A stretch of DNA of 64,000 nt from JAGIBJ01 sp032119595 (GCA_032119595.1 JAUMBQ010000006.1:496001-560000); one strand, 5' to 3'. Counted from the stretch's first letter, positions 7,487 through 16,897 are shown. Numbers and translations: made by a program. The notes: a model not told the origin generated them from the letters alone.

Positions 7487-8131
7487 GTGCGCATCGCCGC
7501 GACCGCCGATCTCCACGGGTTCCTCCCCGCCGTGCCCGAGTGCGACGTGCTCGTGATCGCCGGCGACATCACGCCGGCCACCAACCACGACGTGACGTTC
7601 CAGGCCGAGTGGCTCGACGGGCCTTTCCGCGCTTGGCTGAACGCGGCCCCGGCGCGGCACATCGTCGGCATCGCGGGCAACCACGACTTCGTCTTCGAGC
7701 GCGCGCCCGAACTGGTCCCAGCCGACCTCCCGTGGACCTACCTCCAGGACTCCGGCACCGAGATCGAAGGCCTGCAGTTCTGGGGCTCGCCCTGGACGCC
7801 GTGGTTCCACGACTGGGCCTTCAACGCCCCCAAGGGCGACGCCGCCGATGCCTTCCTCGACGAGCGCTACGCCCCCGTCAAAACCGCCGACGTCCTCCTG
7901 ATCCACGGCCCACCAGCCGGCTACGGCGACCGCACCGCCACCGGCCACCTCGCCGGCTCCAACGCCTTCCTGCGCCTGATCGACCGCACCACCCCGAAGC
8001 TCGCCGTCTACGGCCACATTCACGAAGGCCGCGGCTCCTGGACCCGAGGCACCACCCAGCTCGTCAACGCCTCAGCGGTCAGGCTCGACTACACGCTCGT
8101 CGACGAGCCAGTGGTCGTCTTCGACATCTGA
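7487..8131 (+). CDS. Small calcineurin-like metallophosphoesterase
   Basis: 214 residues from a GTG at 7487. The frame is open further upstream, but that part overlaps the opposite-strand CFI-box genes and carries no motif. The metal-binding series is complete: DLHG near residue 8, AGDI near 27, GNHD near 64, IHGPP near 140 and YGHIHEG near 173. The family hydrolyses phosphomonoesters or diesters using two metal ions. Length is that of compact bacterial members (UPF0046/MPPED-like). Substrate unknown. The 250 bases upstream (7235-7486) hold no gene. Confidence 0.88.
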   Translation: MRIAATADLHGFLPAVPECDVLVIAGDITPATNHDVTFQAEWLDGPFRAWLNAAPARHIVGIAGNHDFVFERAPELVPADLPWTYLQDSGTEIEGLQFWGSPWTPWFHDWAFNAPKGDAADAFLDERYAPVKTADVLLIHGPPAGYGDRTATGHLAGSNAFLRLIDRTTPKLAVYGHIHEGRGSWTRGTTQLVNASAVRLDYTLVDEPVVVFDI

Positions 8132-8195
8132 CATCGCTCCGCGCGCCGTCAAAGCCCGCCGGTCTCGGTCGGACGCCGGTCTCGCGTGGTCTGGT

Positions 8196-9032
8196 CTACG
8201 CGGTACGCGGAGACTTCCTGGCGGTGCCGGCCCCCCGCTCGCGGTGTCGCCTGTCTGCCGCTCGCCGATCATCGATTTGAACCTTCATCTGCGGATATCT
8301 GATCTCGCGAAACCTCTCGGGAAGACGTGGGTCGTTGACGACTGCATGGAAGACATCGACGTCGTGGGTAAAGAACAAGTCCCGGGCACGCCTGTTTCGC
8401 AAAGCGAACTCGAACATCAACTCATTGAGCTTTCCAGCTGCCTTCACCTCGCCCGCTTCTAGGAGCAGGCAAACGAACGCCTTTGCTTGACGCAACGACG
8501 CGACGAGTTGTCGTCTCGCGAGCTCGGTATTGCGACCCGGCAGACCGGTGTTGTGCACGCGGCTCTCAAGACAATGCCGTGGGTGCATGACCCACAAAAC
8601 GACGCGCCTCCCGTTCGTGCCAGAGAGTTCGACCGCCTGAGCGGACGTCCGCACTGCCTCCGCTTCCAGTCCGAAAGGCTGGTCGACGAAATCGAGCGTG
8701 CGTTGGTTACCGGCGGCGTCTACGAAGCGCACGACACCGCTGTTCGGAGTGAAGTCATCGAACTTTTTCGGAACTGAGACGTCTCCCCCAAGCAGCTCGG
8801 CGGCTCTAAGGGCGTCGCCAGCGGTTCCTTGGAAATCGACGTCACGACTCGTGACCGGTTCGTCCTCAGGACCTTCGACGTGCCGCTTCAGAAGCTCACC
8901 CCAAAGAGCCACCGCTTGGCCACCGATAAGGACGAGATTGTCGTCGGAGGCGATCTCGAGCTGACCGAGGATCTCGATTACTTCATCAATCCCGAGGGGA
9001 GGCGGTTCACCCGACTCTTGATGCTGACTCAG
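8196..9032 (-). CDS. Nucleotidyltransferase-like protein, probable effector of a two-gene module
   Basis: About 278 residues. The frame shows LIGGQAVALWGELL, then TSRDVDFQG, matching the nucleotidyltransferase pattern of a GG-helix followed by an acidic metal pair. A later acidic site lies in RTLDFVDQP. The protein resembles AbiEii/MNT-type enzymes that modify RNA or proteins. The usual starts are too late: the first GTG (8912) would remove the GG motif. I therefore propose the CTG at 9032, which overlaps the stop of the upstream gene. The region is less GC-rich than its surroundings, which suggests acquisition. Enzyme class is fairly sure; a toxin role is inferred. Confidence 0.65.
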   Translation of the reverse strand: MSQHQESGEPPPLGIDEVIEILGQLEIASDDNLVLIGGQAVALWGELLKRHVEGPEDEPVTSRDVDFQGTAGDALRAAELLGGDVSVPKKFDDFTPNSGVVRFVDAAGNQRTLDFVDQPFGLEAEAVRTSAQAVELSGTNGRRVVLWVMHPRHCLESRVHNTGLPGRNTELARRQLVASLRQAKAFVCLLLEAGEVKAAGKLNELMFEFALRNRRARDLFFTHDVDVFHAVVNDPRLPERFREIRYPQMKVQIDDRRAADRRHRERGAGTARKSPRTA

Positions 9033-9220
9033 ATCAGAGATCTCGACGCATCCAGCTTGAGACGCGCGCTGCCCTTCGGGAGCGCCACAAACTGGTTCTG
9101 GCTCTTGATCTGGGCGGCGGACCTGATGCCAGACGCCAATGCGTAGGCGTCCTTTGCCCGCGCCTGCTCCTTCTCAGCGGCGCGATCGGCGGGGCTGTAG
9201 TTCAGGCTGGCAGGCTGCAT
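9029..9220 (-). CDS. Small protein paired with the nucleotidyltransferase (possible antitoxin)
   Basis: 63 residues from an ATG at 9220, ending in a TGA (9029-9031) that overlaps the proposed start of the next gene. The middle (about residues 13-45) is helical and charged, and the end is KGSARLKLDASRSLI. I recognise no family. A perfect palindrome lies immediately upstream, so it could be an autoregulating antitoxin or regulator. The frame is open and well placed, but its short length leaves some doubt. Confidence 0.55.
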   Translation of the reverse strand: MQPASLNYSPADRAAEKEQARAKDAYALASGIRSAAQIKSQNQFVALPKGSARLKLDASRSLI

Positions 9221-9228
9221 AGAATTGA

Positions 9229-9249
9229 AACTCTAAGGGACTTAGAGTT
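9229..9249 (-). promoter_or_regulatory. Perfect palindrome upstream of the small-protein/nucleotidyltransferase pair
   Basis: AACTCTAAG (9229-9237), GGA, CTTAGAGTT (9241-9249): 9-base perfect arms, 8 bases before the ATG at 9220. The position suits an operator for autorepression. Confidence 0.65.
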
Positions 9250-9369
9250 CTGCGTCGAGTATCGGCGCGCCTACCCAGAGACTGAAGCCCCGGTGCATCG
9301 GCTGGCGGATTCGACGCGACCGGGAATCACCAGCGACCCCCACGGAACGCGCAACCACCCCCAGAAACA

Positions 9370-9399
9370 CGAAAACCCCTGCGGCGACAGGGGTTTTCG
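9370..9399 (-). terminator. Rho-independent terminator of tRNA-Arg copy 1
   Basis: Perfect 12-base arms (9370-9381 and 9388-9399) with a 6-base loop. The stem ends in a run of four T on either strand. It lies directly after the tRNA 3' end. Confidence 0.85.
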
Positions 9400-9403
9400 A
9401 AGC

Positions 9404-9476
<73 letters not shown>

Positions 9477-9550
9477 ATGGGCGTGAGCCGACACGGGATG
9501 GTAGCGGGTGACCGCGAATGAGGCTTTGCTCGCGATCCCGCCGCCATGGC

Positions 9551-9585
9551 GGTCAGGCTGCGCTGAGGTTCAGCGCAGCCTGACC
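9551..9585 (-). terminator. Long perfect stem-loop after katG
   Basis: 16-base perfectly complementary arms (9551-9566 and 9570-9585) around a 3-base loop, 12 bases past the katG stop. There is no T-run; it probably terminates or protects the furA-katG transcript. Confidence 0.75.
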
Positions 9586-9597
9586 GGGGCTGCTCCG

Positions 9598-11814
9598 TTA
9601 GGCGAGGTCGAACCGGTCCAGGTTCATGACCTTGGTCCAGGCGGCGACGAAGTCGTGGACGAACTTCTCGCGGGCGTCGTCGCTGGCGTAGACCTCGGCG
9701 ATGGCGCGCAGCTCGGAGTTGGAGCCAAACACGAGGTCGACGCGGGTGCCGGTCCACTTGGCGGCGCCGGTTGCCTCGTCGAAGGCCTCAAACGCGCCGG
9801 CGTCGTCGGCGGTGGCCGTCCAGCGCGTGCCGAGGGCGAGCAAGTTCACGAAGAACTTGTTGTCGAGGGTGCCGGGCGTATCCGTGAGCACACCCTGCTT
9901 CGAGCCGCCCGCGTTCGCGTCCAGGACGCGGAGTCCGCCGACGAGGACGGTCATCTCCGGGGCACTCAGCGTGAGGAGGTTCGCGCGGTCGAGCAACAGG
10001 TACTCGGCCGTGAGGCGCTGCTCGCCACTGAGGTAGTTGCGGAAGCCATCGGCGACCGGCTCCAGCGGCATGAACGAATCGGCGTCGGTCTGCTCGGCCG
10101 ACGCATCCGCGCGGCCCGGCGTGAAGGGCACGGTGACGTCGACGCCGCCAGCCTTCGCCGCCTGCTCGACCGCCGCGGAGCCGCCAAGCACGATGAGATC
10201 AGCCAGCGATACCGGCTTGCCGAACGCCTGCTGCACGCCTTCCAGCGCCGTAAGCACCTTGCTCAGCTCGGCCGGATCGTTGACCTCCCAGCCGTTCTGC
10301 GGGGCCAAACGCACGCGGGCACCATTGGCACCGCCACGCTTGTCGCTGCCACGGAACGTCGACGCGGACGCCCACGCGGCCTTGACCAGCTCGGTCACCG
10401 ACAGGCCCGTCGCGAGGATCTGCGCCTTCAGCGTCGCGACATCCGCGTCGCTCAGCTCATGCGTCGCCTCCGGGATCGGGTCCTGCCAAATCAGGTCCTC
10501 CGCCGGAACTTCCGGACCGAGGTAGCGGGCCTTGGGGCCCATGTCGCGGTGGGTCAGCTTGAACCACGCGCGGGCGAACGCGTCGGCGAACTCCTCCGGG
10601 TTCTCGTGGAACCGGCGCGAGATCGGACCGTAGATCGGGTCGAAGCGCAACGCCAGGTCGGTGGTGAGCATCGTCGGCACGCGGCGCGGCGAGTCGGCCT
10701 CCGGGCCGGGCACGAGGCCCGCCCCACCACCGTCGACTGGCTGCCACTGGTGCGCACCGGCCGGGCTCTTCGTGAGCTCCCATTCGAAGTTGAAGAGGTT
10801 GTCGAAGAAGCCGTTCGACCACTTCGTCGGCGTCGCGGTCCACGTCACTTCGAGGCCGGACGTGATCGTGTCCGCGCCCTTGCCTTTGCCGAAGGTCTGC
10901 TTCCAGCCGAGGCCCATCTCCTCGAGCGGCGCGCCCTCGGGCTCGGGGCCGACGAACTGCTCGGGATCGGCGGCGCCGTGCGTCTTGCCGAACGTGTGGC
11001 CGCCGGCGATCAGCGCGACGGTTTCCTCGTCGTCCATGGCCATGCGGGCGAACGTCTCGCGGATGTCGTGCGCGGAAGCCAGCGGATCCGGGTTCCCGTT
11101 CGGGCCCTCCGGGTTCACATAGATCAGGCCCATCTGCACGGCGCCGAGCGGCTCCTCGAGCTTGCGACCCGAGGTGTAGCGCTTGTCGCCGAGCCACTCC
11201 GTCTCCGGGCCCCAGTACACGTCCTCGTCCGGCTCCCACACGTCGGGGCGGCCACCGGCGAAGCCGAAGGTCTCAAAGCCCATCGACTCCAGGGCGACGT
11301 TGCCCGCGAGCACCATGAGGTCGGCCCACGACAGCGACTGACCGTACTTCGCCTTGACCGGCCACAGCAGGCGACGAGCCTTGTCGAGGTTGCCGTTGTC
11401 CGGCCACGAGTTCAGCGGAGCGAAGCGCTGCTGGCCGGCGCCAGCGCCGCCGCGGCCGTCGCTGATCCGGTACGTGCCGGCGCTGTGCCAGGCCATGCGC
11501 ACCATGAACGGGCCGTAGTGCCCGAAGTCGGCCGGCCACCAATCCTGCGACTCCACCAAGACGGCTTCAATGTCGGCCTTCACGGCGGGCAGGTCAAGCG
11601 CCTGGAACGCGGCGGCGTAGTCGAAGTCCTCGCCGAGCGGGTTGGAGATCGCCGGGTTCTTGGCCAGGATCTTCACGTTGAGGCGGTCGGGCCACCAGCC
11701 GCGAGTTGCGTCGCCCTGGGTCGGATGCGGAGCGCGATCGTGGGCAACCGGGCAACCGCCGGTCTGCTCCGGCTCGTTCATTTCGCCAACGACGGCGTCA
11801 GGCTGTTCAGACAA
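9598..11814 (-). CDS. katG: Catalase-peroxidase KatG
   Basis: 738 residues, the usual length, with both halves of the duplicated peroxidase fold. Distal haem residues are Arg106, Trp109 and His110 (RMAWHSAGTYR). Tyr232 (IYVNPEGPNG) and Met258 (ARMAMDDEE) should form the Met-Tyr-Trp adduct with Trp109, which is needed for catalase activity. The proximal His is 273 (GGHTFGKTHG). The enzyme removes hydrogen peroxide in the cytoplasm. I chose the TTG at 11814 because AAAGGG sits 6 bases upstream; an ATG at 11781 would remove 11 residues. It follows the Fur-family regulator by 14 bases, the furA-katG arrangement of mycobacteria and streptomycetes. Confidence 0.97.
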   Translation of the reverse strand: MSEQPDAVVGEMNEPEQTGGCPVAHDRAPHPTQGDATRGWWPDRLNVKILAKNPAISNPLGEDFDYAAAFQALDLPAVKADIEAVLVESQDWWPADFGHYGPFMVRMAWHSAGTYRISDGRGGAGAGQQRFAPLNSWPDNGNLDKARRLLWPVKAKYGQSLSWADLMVLAGNVALESMGFETFGFAGGRPDVWEPDEDVYWGPETEWLGDKRYTSGRKLEEPLGAVQMGLIYVNPEGPNGNPDPLASAHDIRETFARMAMDDEETVALIAGGHTFGKTHGAADPEQFVGPEPEGAPLEEMGLGWKQTFGKGKGADTITSGLEVTWTATPTKWSNGFFDNLFNFEWELTKSPAGAHQWQPVDGGGAGLVPGPEADSPRRVPTMLTTDLALRFDPIYGPISRRFHENPEEFADAFARAWFKLTHRDMGPKARYLGPEVPAEDLIWQDPIPEATHELSDADVATLKAQILATGLSVTELVKAAWASASTFRGSDKRGGANGARVRLAPQNGWEVNDPAELSKVLTALEGVQQAFGKPVSLADLIVLGGSAAVEQAAKAGGVDVTVPFTPGRADASAEQTDADSFMPLEPVADGFRNYLSGEQRLTAEYLLLDRANLLTLSAPEMTVLVGGLRVLDANAGGSKQGVLTDTPGTLDNKFFVNLLALGTRWTATADDAGAFEAFDEATGAAKWTGTRVDLVFGSNSELRAIAEVYASDDAREKFVHDFVAAWTKVMNLDRFDLA

Positions 11815-11828
11815 GGGAAAGGCCCTTT

Positions 11829-12293
11829 CTAGGGACGGAGGGTGGACGGCGGCCCTGATGACTCAGGACCTGGTGAGGCGGAGCAGCTGGGGCACAGGCC
11901 CCAGTAGACGACCTCGGCCTCGTCGAGATCGAAGCCGTGATCGTGAGACGGGTTCAGGCAAGGCGCATAGCCGACGGCGCAATCGACGTCGACGATCGAC
12001 CCGCACGACCGGCAGACCAAGTGGTGGTGGTTATCGCCGACGCGAGCCTCGTATCGGGCAACCGTGCCCGGCAGCTCGATGCGCCGCAGGAGCTTCGCGG
12101 AAGTCAGCGCAGCGAGCACGTCGTAGACGGCCTGCTGCGAAACCCCATCGAGTTCCTCGCGCACGAGCCCGAGAATCGAACCCGTATCGGCATGCGGATG
12201 CTCCACGACGGCGCCGAGCACCGCGACCCGAGGGCGCGTCACGCGGAGCGAGGCCCCGCGCAGCGTGCGCTCAAGTTCGGAGACGGTCGCCAC
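11829..12293 (-). CDS. furA: Fur-family peroxide-responsive repressor (FurA/CatR type)
   Basis: 154 residues from the GTG at 12293, which aligns with the usual FurA start; an upstream TTG is less likely. The winged-helix part contains LRVTRPRVAVLGAV and SQQAVYDVL. The metal-binding part contains VGDNHHHLVCRSCG and the second pair CPSC, which together form the structural zinc site, and YWGLCP as in mycobacterial FurA. These regulators repress katG and their own gene until peroxide oxidises the regulatory metal site. Its position just upstream of katG on the same strand supports that role. The C-terminal tail is rich in Ser and Pro. Confidence 0.93.
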   Translation of the reverse strand: MATVSELERTLRGASLRVTRPRVAVLGAVVEHPHADTGSILGLVREELDGVSQQAVYDVLAALTSAKLLRRIELPGTVARYEARVGDNHHHLVCRSCGSIVDVDCAVGYAPCLNPSHDHGFDLDEAEVVYWGLCPSCSASPGPESSGPPSTLRP

Positions 12294-12316
12294 GCGGCCC
12301 AGTGTGCCACACAATC

Positions 12317-12329
12317 TGGAACCGTTCTA
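12317..12329 (-). promoter_or_regulatory. Candidate FurA box upstream of furA-katG
   Basis: A 13-base near-perfect dyad, TGGAACCGTTCTA, centred 30 bases upstream of the GTG. On the coding strand it reads with TTCCAGA, which resembles part of the mycobacterial FurA operator. This is a candidate from position and symmetry only. Confidence 0.45.
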
Positions 12330-12417
12330 GTCTTCGGGCCGGTTGGCGCGCCGAACGTCGGATTACCCACCCCAGAGGGGGCATATTTCGACGTTCGGCG
12401 GCCGGGCACACCGCCGC

Positions 12418-15400
12418 TCAGGCGCAGACCTTTCCGGCCTGCTTCTTCGGCACGGAGCCCTTGGGCCCGGCCGTCTTCTTCTTGGCGGAGATCGTCAGCG
12501 ACCGCTTCTGGCCGACCACGAGGTCGTAGCGGATGCCGGTCACCGTCACCTTGGCCTTCACGCCGACCGGGACCTTCGGCACGCGGATGCCGCCGCACTT
12601 CGCACGGATCTCGTAGGAGAGCATGCGGCCATCCGACAGCTCAGCCGACACGGCCAGCGTCGAGGCACCGCGCAGACGCGGGAACGTGACGACCAGGTCG
12701 CCCTTGGCGCGACGAGCGCGCATCGTTCCGGGGCGCGAGGGCTTCAGCAGCGGGGGCGCGGTGAACGAAGCCACCTCCTGCTGCGCGAGCGGAACGCCGT
12801 CTCGCGTGACCACCGCTTCGATCGTCCGCTTGCCACCGGGACCCGGCGACGGGCGGAACCGCACGCTGGCGCAGCGCAGGAGCTGGTCGGTGCCCGGCCG
12901 GCGCTTCGGGCCGTACGAGCAGCCACGCGGCTTGATCTTCGAGGCGATGACGCGCGTGATGCCCTTGCCACGCTCGACCAGCTGGACGGTCGCACCATCC
13001 GGCGCGGCGTAGGTGAGGTCAACGATGCGGTCGTCGCCCTTGGTCTTCACGCGGGCGCCGAGCGTCGGCGGGGCCTCGATCACGGCCTGTTCGACCTTCG
13101 TCGGCGTCGACGCAGCGCCCGGCGCGGCAGCGACGGTCCACGCGCCGGCCGCGGGCTTGATCAGCAGCACGTTGGTGGTGCCGGCACGGTTGTCCTCGAC
13201 GAGCATGTACTTGCCTTCGACCTGCCCGGTGCGGGTGGTCGTCGGCGACGTGATGACCGTGCCATCGGGGCCGGTCAGGACGAGCTTTGGCGGGCCGTTC
13301 GTGCCGGAGTACTTCAGCGACGTGGCCGAAGTGTCCGGAAGGACCGTCACGTCGGTCTCGTTGGCCGCGCGGGCAGCAATCGCGGAATTGTCCTGCCTCA
13401 CGTACGGCGTGTCGTACGGCGAGAAGTTGCACGAGTTTCCGAGGAGGTCGAACTTCTTCGTCGCCCATGTGTAGCCGAAGCCGACGCTGAAGCTGGTGGT
13501 GCGCTGCACGAACTTCAGGTACGGCGAGTGGTCGAGGATGATGAGGTAGGTGTCTGTCGTGCTGCCGGCCTTGATGCAGCCCGCCGCACCCGTGTTCGAG
13601 ACGAGCCCGTAGGCCGACGCGCACAACTCACCCGCGAGGCAGCCCTTCACGAACCCGTTCACGCTGAACGTGTTGCGTGGTGGGTCGACCCAGCCCACGA
13701 CGCCACCCTCGATGCTCGCAAGGTCGAAGAGGTTGAAGTTCGCAGAGACGTCGAAGTCCCAGCGGATGTTCGGACCGAACTTGACCATGCCCTTGCCGAC
13801 GACGGTGTCGAACACGGTCGCGGTGCCTTCGATCTCCATGGTCCAGCCGCCCGTTCCGACCGTGTCGGTGTAGAGGAAGCTGCCCTCGATGCCGACGACA
13901 GGTGGCTTGCCGGGGAGCGGCAAAATCGCGACCCCGATCGTGCCCTTGATCTTCAGCGGCGGCGGATCGAGACAGATGCCAACGCCGATCTTGTTGAGGT
14001 ACACGCCGGATGCGATCGGCACGCGGTTGCCGAGCTTGTCGACGTAGCCACCGAACTTGGAGACCTTGCCGCCAGCGAGTCCGCCGAAGATGCCGAACTG
14101 CACGCCGCGCGACGATGGCAGCTCGATCACGGCGTCGCCGTCCCAGCGGTCGACCTCCGTGTTGCTCTCGCACTGCAGGTACGGCGTTCCACCGGTGGTC
14201 TTCGCATCACACGGCGCGACCGACTGGCCGCCCGCCGGCGAATACGAAAGGCAGATCTGGAGGACCTTGAGCTTGCCGAGCCAGACGTTCGTCGCTTCGA
14301 GCTTCATCCCGTCGAAGTGGATCCCCGCAGCGTCGGTGCGGAGCGAGGCAGCGCCCGTGACCCGGCCGGCGGACTCGAACGGGCCGGAGTTGAAGCCGAC
14401 GGGCAACTCGATGTTGAGCGGGAAGCTCGCGTAGCGCATGCCGCGGAAGTCCCAGCCGATGCGGATGGCGATCGAGCCGCGCACGTTCAGGCCGAACACC
14501 TTGGCTCCGACGAACACGGAGAAGGTCTTGAGGTCCTTCTCTTCGCCCTGCTTACCGGCCGGAAGGACCCAGTCGATGTCGCCGGAGAAGAAGGTCGAGG
14601 CCTTGAACTGAATCGAGGAGGTCGGGCCGGTGAAGTGGCCGCCTGGCTCCCCTGCGGTCGGGAACGTGACGGTGAAGGTCTGGCCGAAGTCCTCGAACGG
14701 GATGCCGTTGAACGTGACCGCCGAGGTCGTGGTCCACTGCTCCGACGGGGTCGTCCGGGTCCGCGTGAAGCAGCCGTCGGTCTTGAACTCCGAGAGCTGG
14801 AAGGCGAGCTGCTTGGTGCAGGCCGGCGGCGCGGGCGGCTCAGGCGTCGGGGTGGGCGTCGGCGGCGGGACGGGCGTCGGCGTCGCGCCCGGCGCGAGCG
14901 TCGGCACCGGGGTCGGCACTGGTGTGGGGGTCGGCGTGGGTGTGGGTGTCGGCACGACGACGCTGAACGTGCGCGTCGTGATCGTCTCGTGGAACGGGGT
15001 CGCGGAGTCGCGGATACGGACGCGAACCGTGCGCGGGCCAGCCGTGGGGTAGGTCGTGGTGAACGTGCGCGTGGCCTGGTCGTCGAACGCGCCGTCGTTG
15101 TCGGAGTCCCACGCGTAGGTGAAGCCCGGGGAGCCGCCGGTCTGTGCGGCGGCGACCAGCACGGACTGGCCCGGGGCTGGCACGGTGGGGGTGAGCGAGA
15201 TCGTGCCCACGAGCGGCGCGCCGATGACGATGTCGAGCGTGTCGGTCTCGGTCAGGTTGCTACAGAAGCCGCCGGGCGACGTGCCCAGAACCGAGACGGT
15301 GTGAGTCCCAGTGGTCGCGAACGACGTGGTGTAGGTGTCGTTGCCGCTGGCCTGCTTCGGCTTGACGGAGCCGTCGATGGTGAACGTCATCTCGTACGAG

Positions 15401-15588
15401 CAGTCCGAGCTGGCGTTGGCGTCGAAGGTGATCGACTCACCCACGACAGGATTGGCCCGGTCGGCCTGCAGGTCCAGGGACGCCAGCGCGGACGGCGCGA
15501 ACACGAGGAAGAGCAGCGGCACGATGAGCGCCCGCAGCAGGTTCTTGGCCGAGATGACTCGGGCCGGACGGACGCGCCGATGCTGCAA
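12418..15588 (-). CDS. Large secreted PKD-domain protein with a Pro-Thr linker
   Basis: 1056 residues. A signal peptide (hydrophobic residues 18-31, APSALA at 31-36) leads into two Ig/PKD-like domains (about 37-125 and 126-215; the second has SPGFTYAWDSDNDGAF). A linker of Pro-Thr repeats follows (about 216-260), then a long beta-rich region of unknown fold with many paired cysteines (about 260-730), and a basic C-terminal beta-sandwich region ending KKQAGKVCA. PKD domains usually mediate surface contacts. The TTG start at 15588 has GGAG 6 bases upstream. No sortase motif, membrane anchor or catalytic motif is seen. Secretion is well supported; role unknown. Confidence 0.8.
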   Translation of the reverse strand: MQHRRVRPARVISAKNLLRALIVPLLFLVFAPSALASLDLQADRANPVVGESITFDANASSDCSYEMTFTIDGSVKPKQASGNDTYTTSFATTGTHTVSVLGTSPGGFCSNLTETDTLDIVIGAPLVGTISLTPTVPAPGQSVLVAAAQTGGSPGFTYAWDSDNDGAFDDQATRTFTTTYPTAGPRTVRVRIRDSATPFHETITTRTFSVVVPTPTPTPTPTPVPTPVPTLAPGATPTPVPPPTPTPTPEPPAPPACTKQLAFQLSEFKTDGCFTRTRTTPSEQWTTTSAVTFNGIPFEDFGQTFTVTFPTAGEPGGHFTGPTSSIQFKASTFFSGDIDWVLPAGKQGEEKDLKTFSVFVGAKVFGLNVRGSIAIRIGWDFRGMRYASFPLNIELPVGFNSGPFESAGRVTGAASLRTDAAGIHFDGMKLEATNVWLGKLKVLQICLSYSPAGGQSVAPCDAKTTGGTPYLQCESNTEVDRWDGDAVIELPSSRGVQFGIFGGLAGGKVSKFGGYVDKLGNRVPIASGVYLNKIGVGICLDPPPLKIKGTIGVAILPLPGKPPVVGIEGSFLYTDTVGTGGWTMEIEGTATVFDTVVGKGMVKFGPNIRWDFDVSANFNLFDLASIEGGVVGWVDPPRNTFSVNGFVKGCLAGELCASAYGLVSNTGAAGCIKAGSTTDTYLIILDHSPYLKFVQRTTSFSVGFGYTWATKKFDLLGNSCNFSPYDTPYVRQDNSAIAARAANETDVTVLPDTSATSLKYSGTNGPPKLVLTGPDGTVITSPTTTRTGQVEGKYMLVEDNRAGTTNVLLIKPAAGAWTVAAAPGAASTPTKVEQAVIEAPPTLGARVKTKGDDRIVDLTYAAPDGATVQLVERGKGITRVIASKIKPRGCSYGPKRRPGTDQLLRCASVRFRPSPGPGGKRTIEAVVTRDGVPLAQQEVASFTAPPLLKPSRPGTMRARRAKGDLVVTFPRLRGASTLAVSAELSDGRMLSYEIRAKCGGIRVPKVPVGVKAKVTVTGIRYDLVVGQKRSLTISAKKKTAGPKGSVPKKQAGKVCA

Positions 15589-15787
15589 GAGGACTCCGGG
15601 GGAGGATCGCCTGCGGGGATCCGCGCGGTCGAGCCGCGCACCCTATAGCACGGCTCGCGTTCGGCCTAACGTTGGAAGGTCAGCCCTCCGCGAGCGCGGT
15701 TTGCCGCAGAACGCGCAGCGAAACGCCTGGTGACCCACGCCCTTGGGCACCTCCGCAGCCAACCGCTGGCCACGACCCCCAGAAACA

Positions 15788-15816
15788 CGAAAACCCCCGC
15801 GGCGGCAGGGGTTTCG
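15788..15816 (-). terminator. Rho-independent terminator of tRNA-Arg copy 2
   Basis: A GC-rich stem with A-rich and T-rich outer arms (15788-15797 with 15808-15816) and a one-base bulge, directly after the tRNA. It is a slightly diverged version of the terminator at 9370-9399. Confidence 0.75.
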
Positions 15817-15820
15817 AGAC

Positions 15821-15893
<73 letters not shown>

Positions 15894-15946
15894 AGAACGG
15901 GACACAATACCGAGGTCCGCCGAATGTCGGCGGCCCGGGCGAAGAC

Positions 15947-16297
15947 CTAGTAGTCCTCGTCCTCGTCTTCCTCTTCTTCTTCGTCGATCGAGTCGAAGCC
16001 GAAATCGCGTTCGCGGCCGAAGCCGTCACGCTCGAGTTCCTCGAGGTCCTCGATGTCGTCGTCCTCGTCATCTTCGCCTGTGGCCTCGATGATCGCGGCC
16101 TTGGCCGGGTCGATCGCCAGGTCGCTGGCGGACGCCCCGGGAGCGAGTTCCTCGTCGCGCAGGGCGTCGAGGGAGTCGGTCGCGAGCTTGTCCTCCTCGG
16201 GGTCGGCGTCGCTGCCGCCGCCGAAGATGGCGCTCAGATCGGGCGCGGGGAGATCGTCGTCGTCTTCGGTTTCTGGAGTCTCGTCGAACGGAACCAT
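15947..16297 (-). CDS. Highly acidic small protein, unknown function
   Basis: 116 residues from an ATG at 16297. Asp and Glu dominate, ending in a run of Glu/Asp (DEEEEEDEDEDY). The middle contains AIDPAKAAIIEATGE, which resembles AYQAVIEAGGG in the next upstream gene, so the two may be distant paralogues. No domain or membrane segment is recognised, and it is probably largely disordered and soluble. The open frame continues further upstream, but that part has the composition of an out-of-frame translation. Confidence 0.6.
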   Translation of the reverse strand: MVPFDETPETEDDDDLPAPDLSAIFGGGSDADPEEDKLATDSLDALRDEELAPGASASDLAIDPAKAAIIEATGEDDEDDDIEDLEELERDGFGRERDFGFDSIDEEEEEDEDEDY

Positions 16298-16397
16298 GGG
16301 GCGCCTTTGCGGAGTGCGGACACGTGCACTGTAGGCCCCAGCCCCGACGAACGCTCTGCTGGGCTCAGCCGCCGACCTCGCGAGCGCCCCGCCGGGG

Positions 16398-16787
16398 TCA
16401 GTCGTCGCTGCTGGACTCGCGCACGCCGTCGCCCTCGCCGTAGTTCTCCGGGTCGTCACCGTCGCCCTCGTCGATCGCGTCGAACAGAATCTCGCGGGTG
16501 CTGCCCTCGCTGTCGGTGGCATTGGCGACGAGCGCCGCCTCGGCCTGCTCGAAGCCTTCCGACACACCGCCGCCAGCCTCGATCACGGCCTGGTAGGCCG
16601 GGTCGGCGAGCGTCTCCTCGTCGTAGACGCCATCGGTGCTGAGGCGCTCATCGTCGGAGCTGGCGCCGACGATGTCGCGGGCACCCCCATCGGCACGGGC
16701 GTTGTCCACGTACTCGTGGGGCGTGGCCGGCTCGCTCGTGCCGGTGACGTCGTCGTCTTCGGTGCTGCGATTGCGCTCGGTATCCAT
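16398..16787 (-). CDS. Acidic small protein, unknown function
   Basis: 129 residues from an ATG at 16787 (MDTERNRSTEDDD). It is acidic throughout and ends ESSSDD. The central part, AYQAVIEAGGGVSEGFEQAEAALV, looks helical and is similar to a segment of the next gene. I recognise the pattern as recurring in uncharacterised actinobacterial proteins but know no function. Confidence 0.6.
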   Translation of the reverse strand: MDTERNRSTEDDDVTGTSEPATPHEYVDNARADGGARDIVGASSDDERLSTDGVYDEETLADPAYQAVIEAGGGVSEGFEQAEAALVANATDSEGSTREILFDAIDEGDGDDPENYGEGDGVRESSSDD

Positions 16788-16897
16788 GACACCAACGATA
16801 GGCCGGGCCAGAGCGCCCTTGTTACGGGCGACTACGGGCGCGTGCGTGGCATCCCCGCCGGCGAGGGCGAGGACGCACACCGGTTTCTAGCGGAGCT

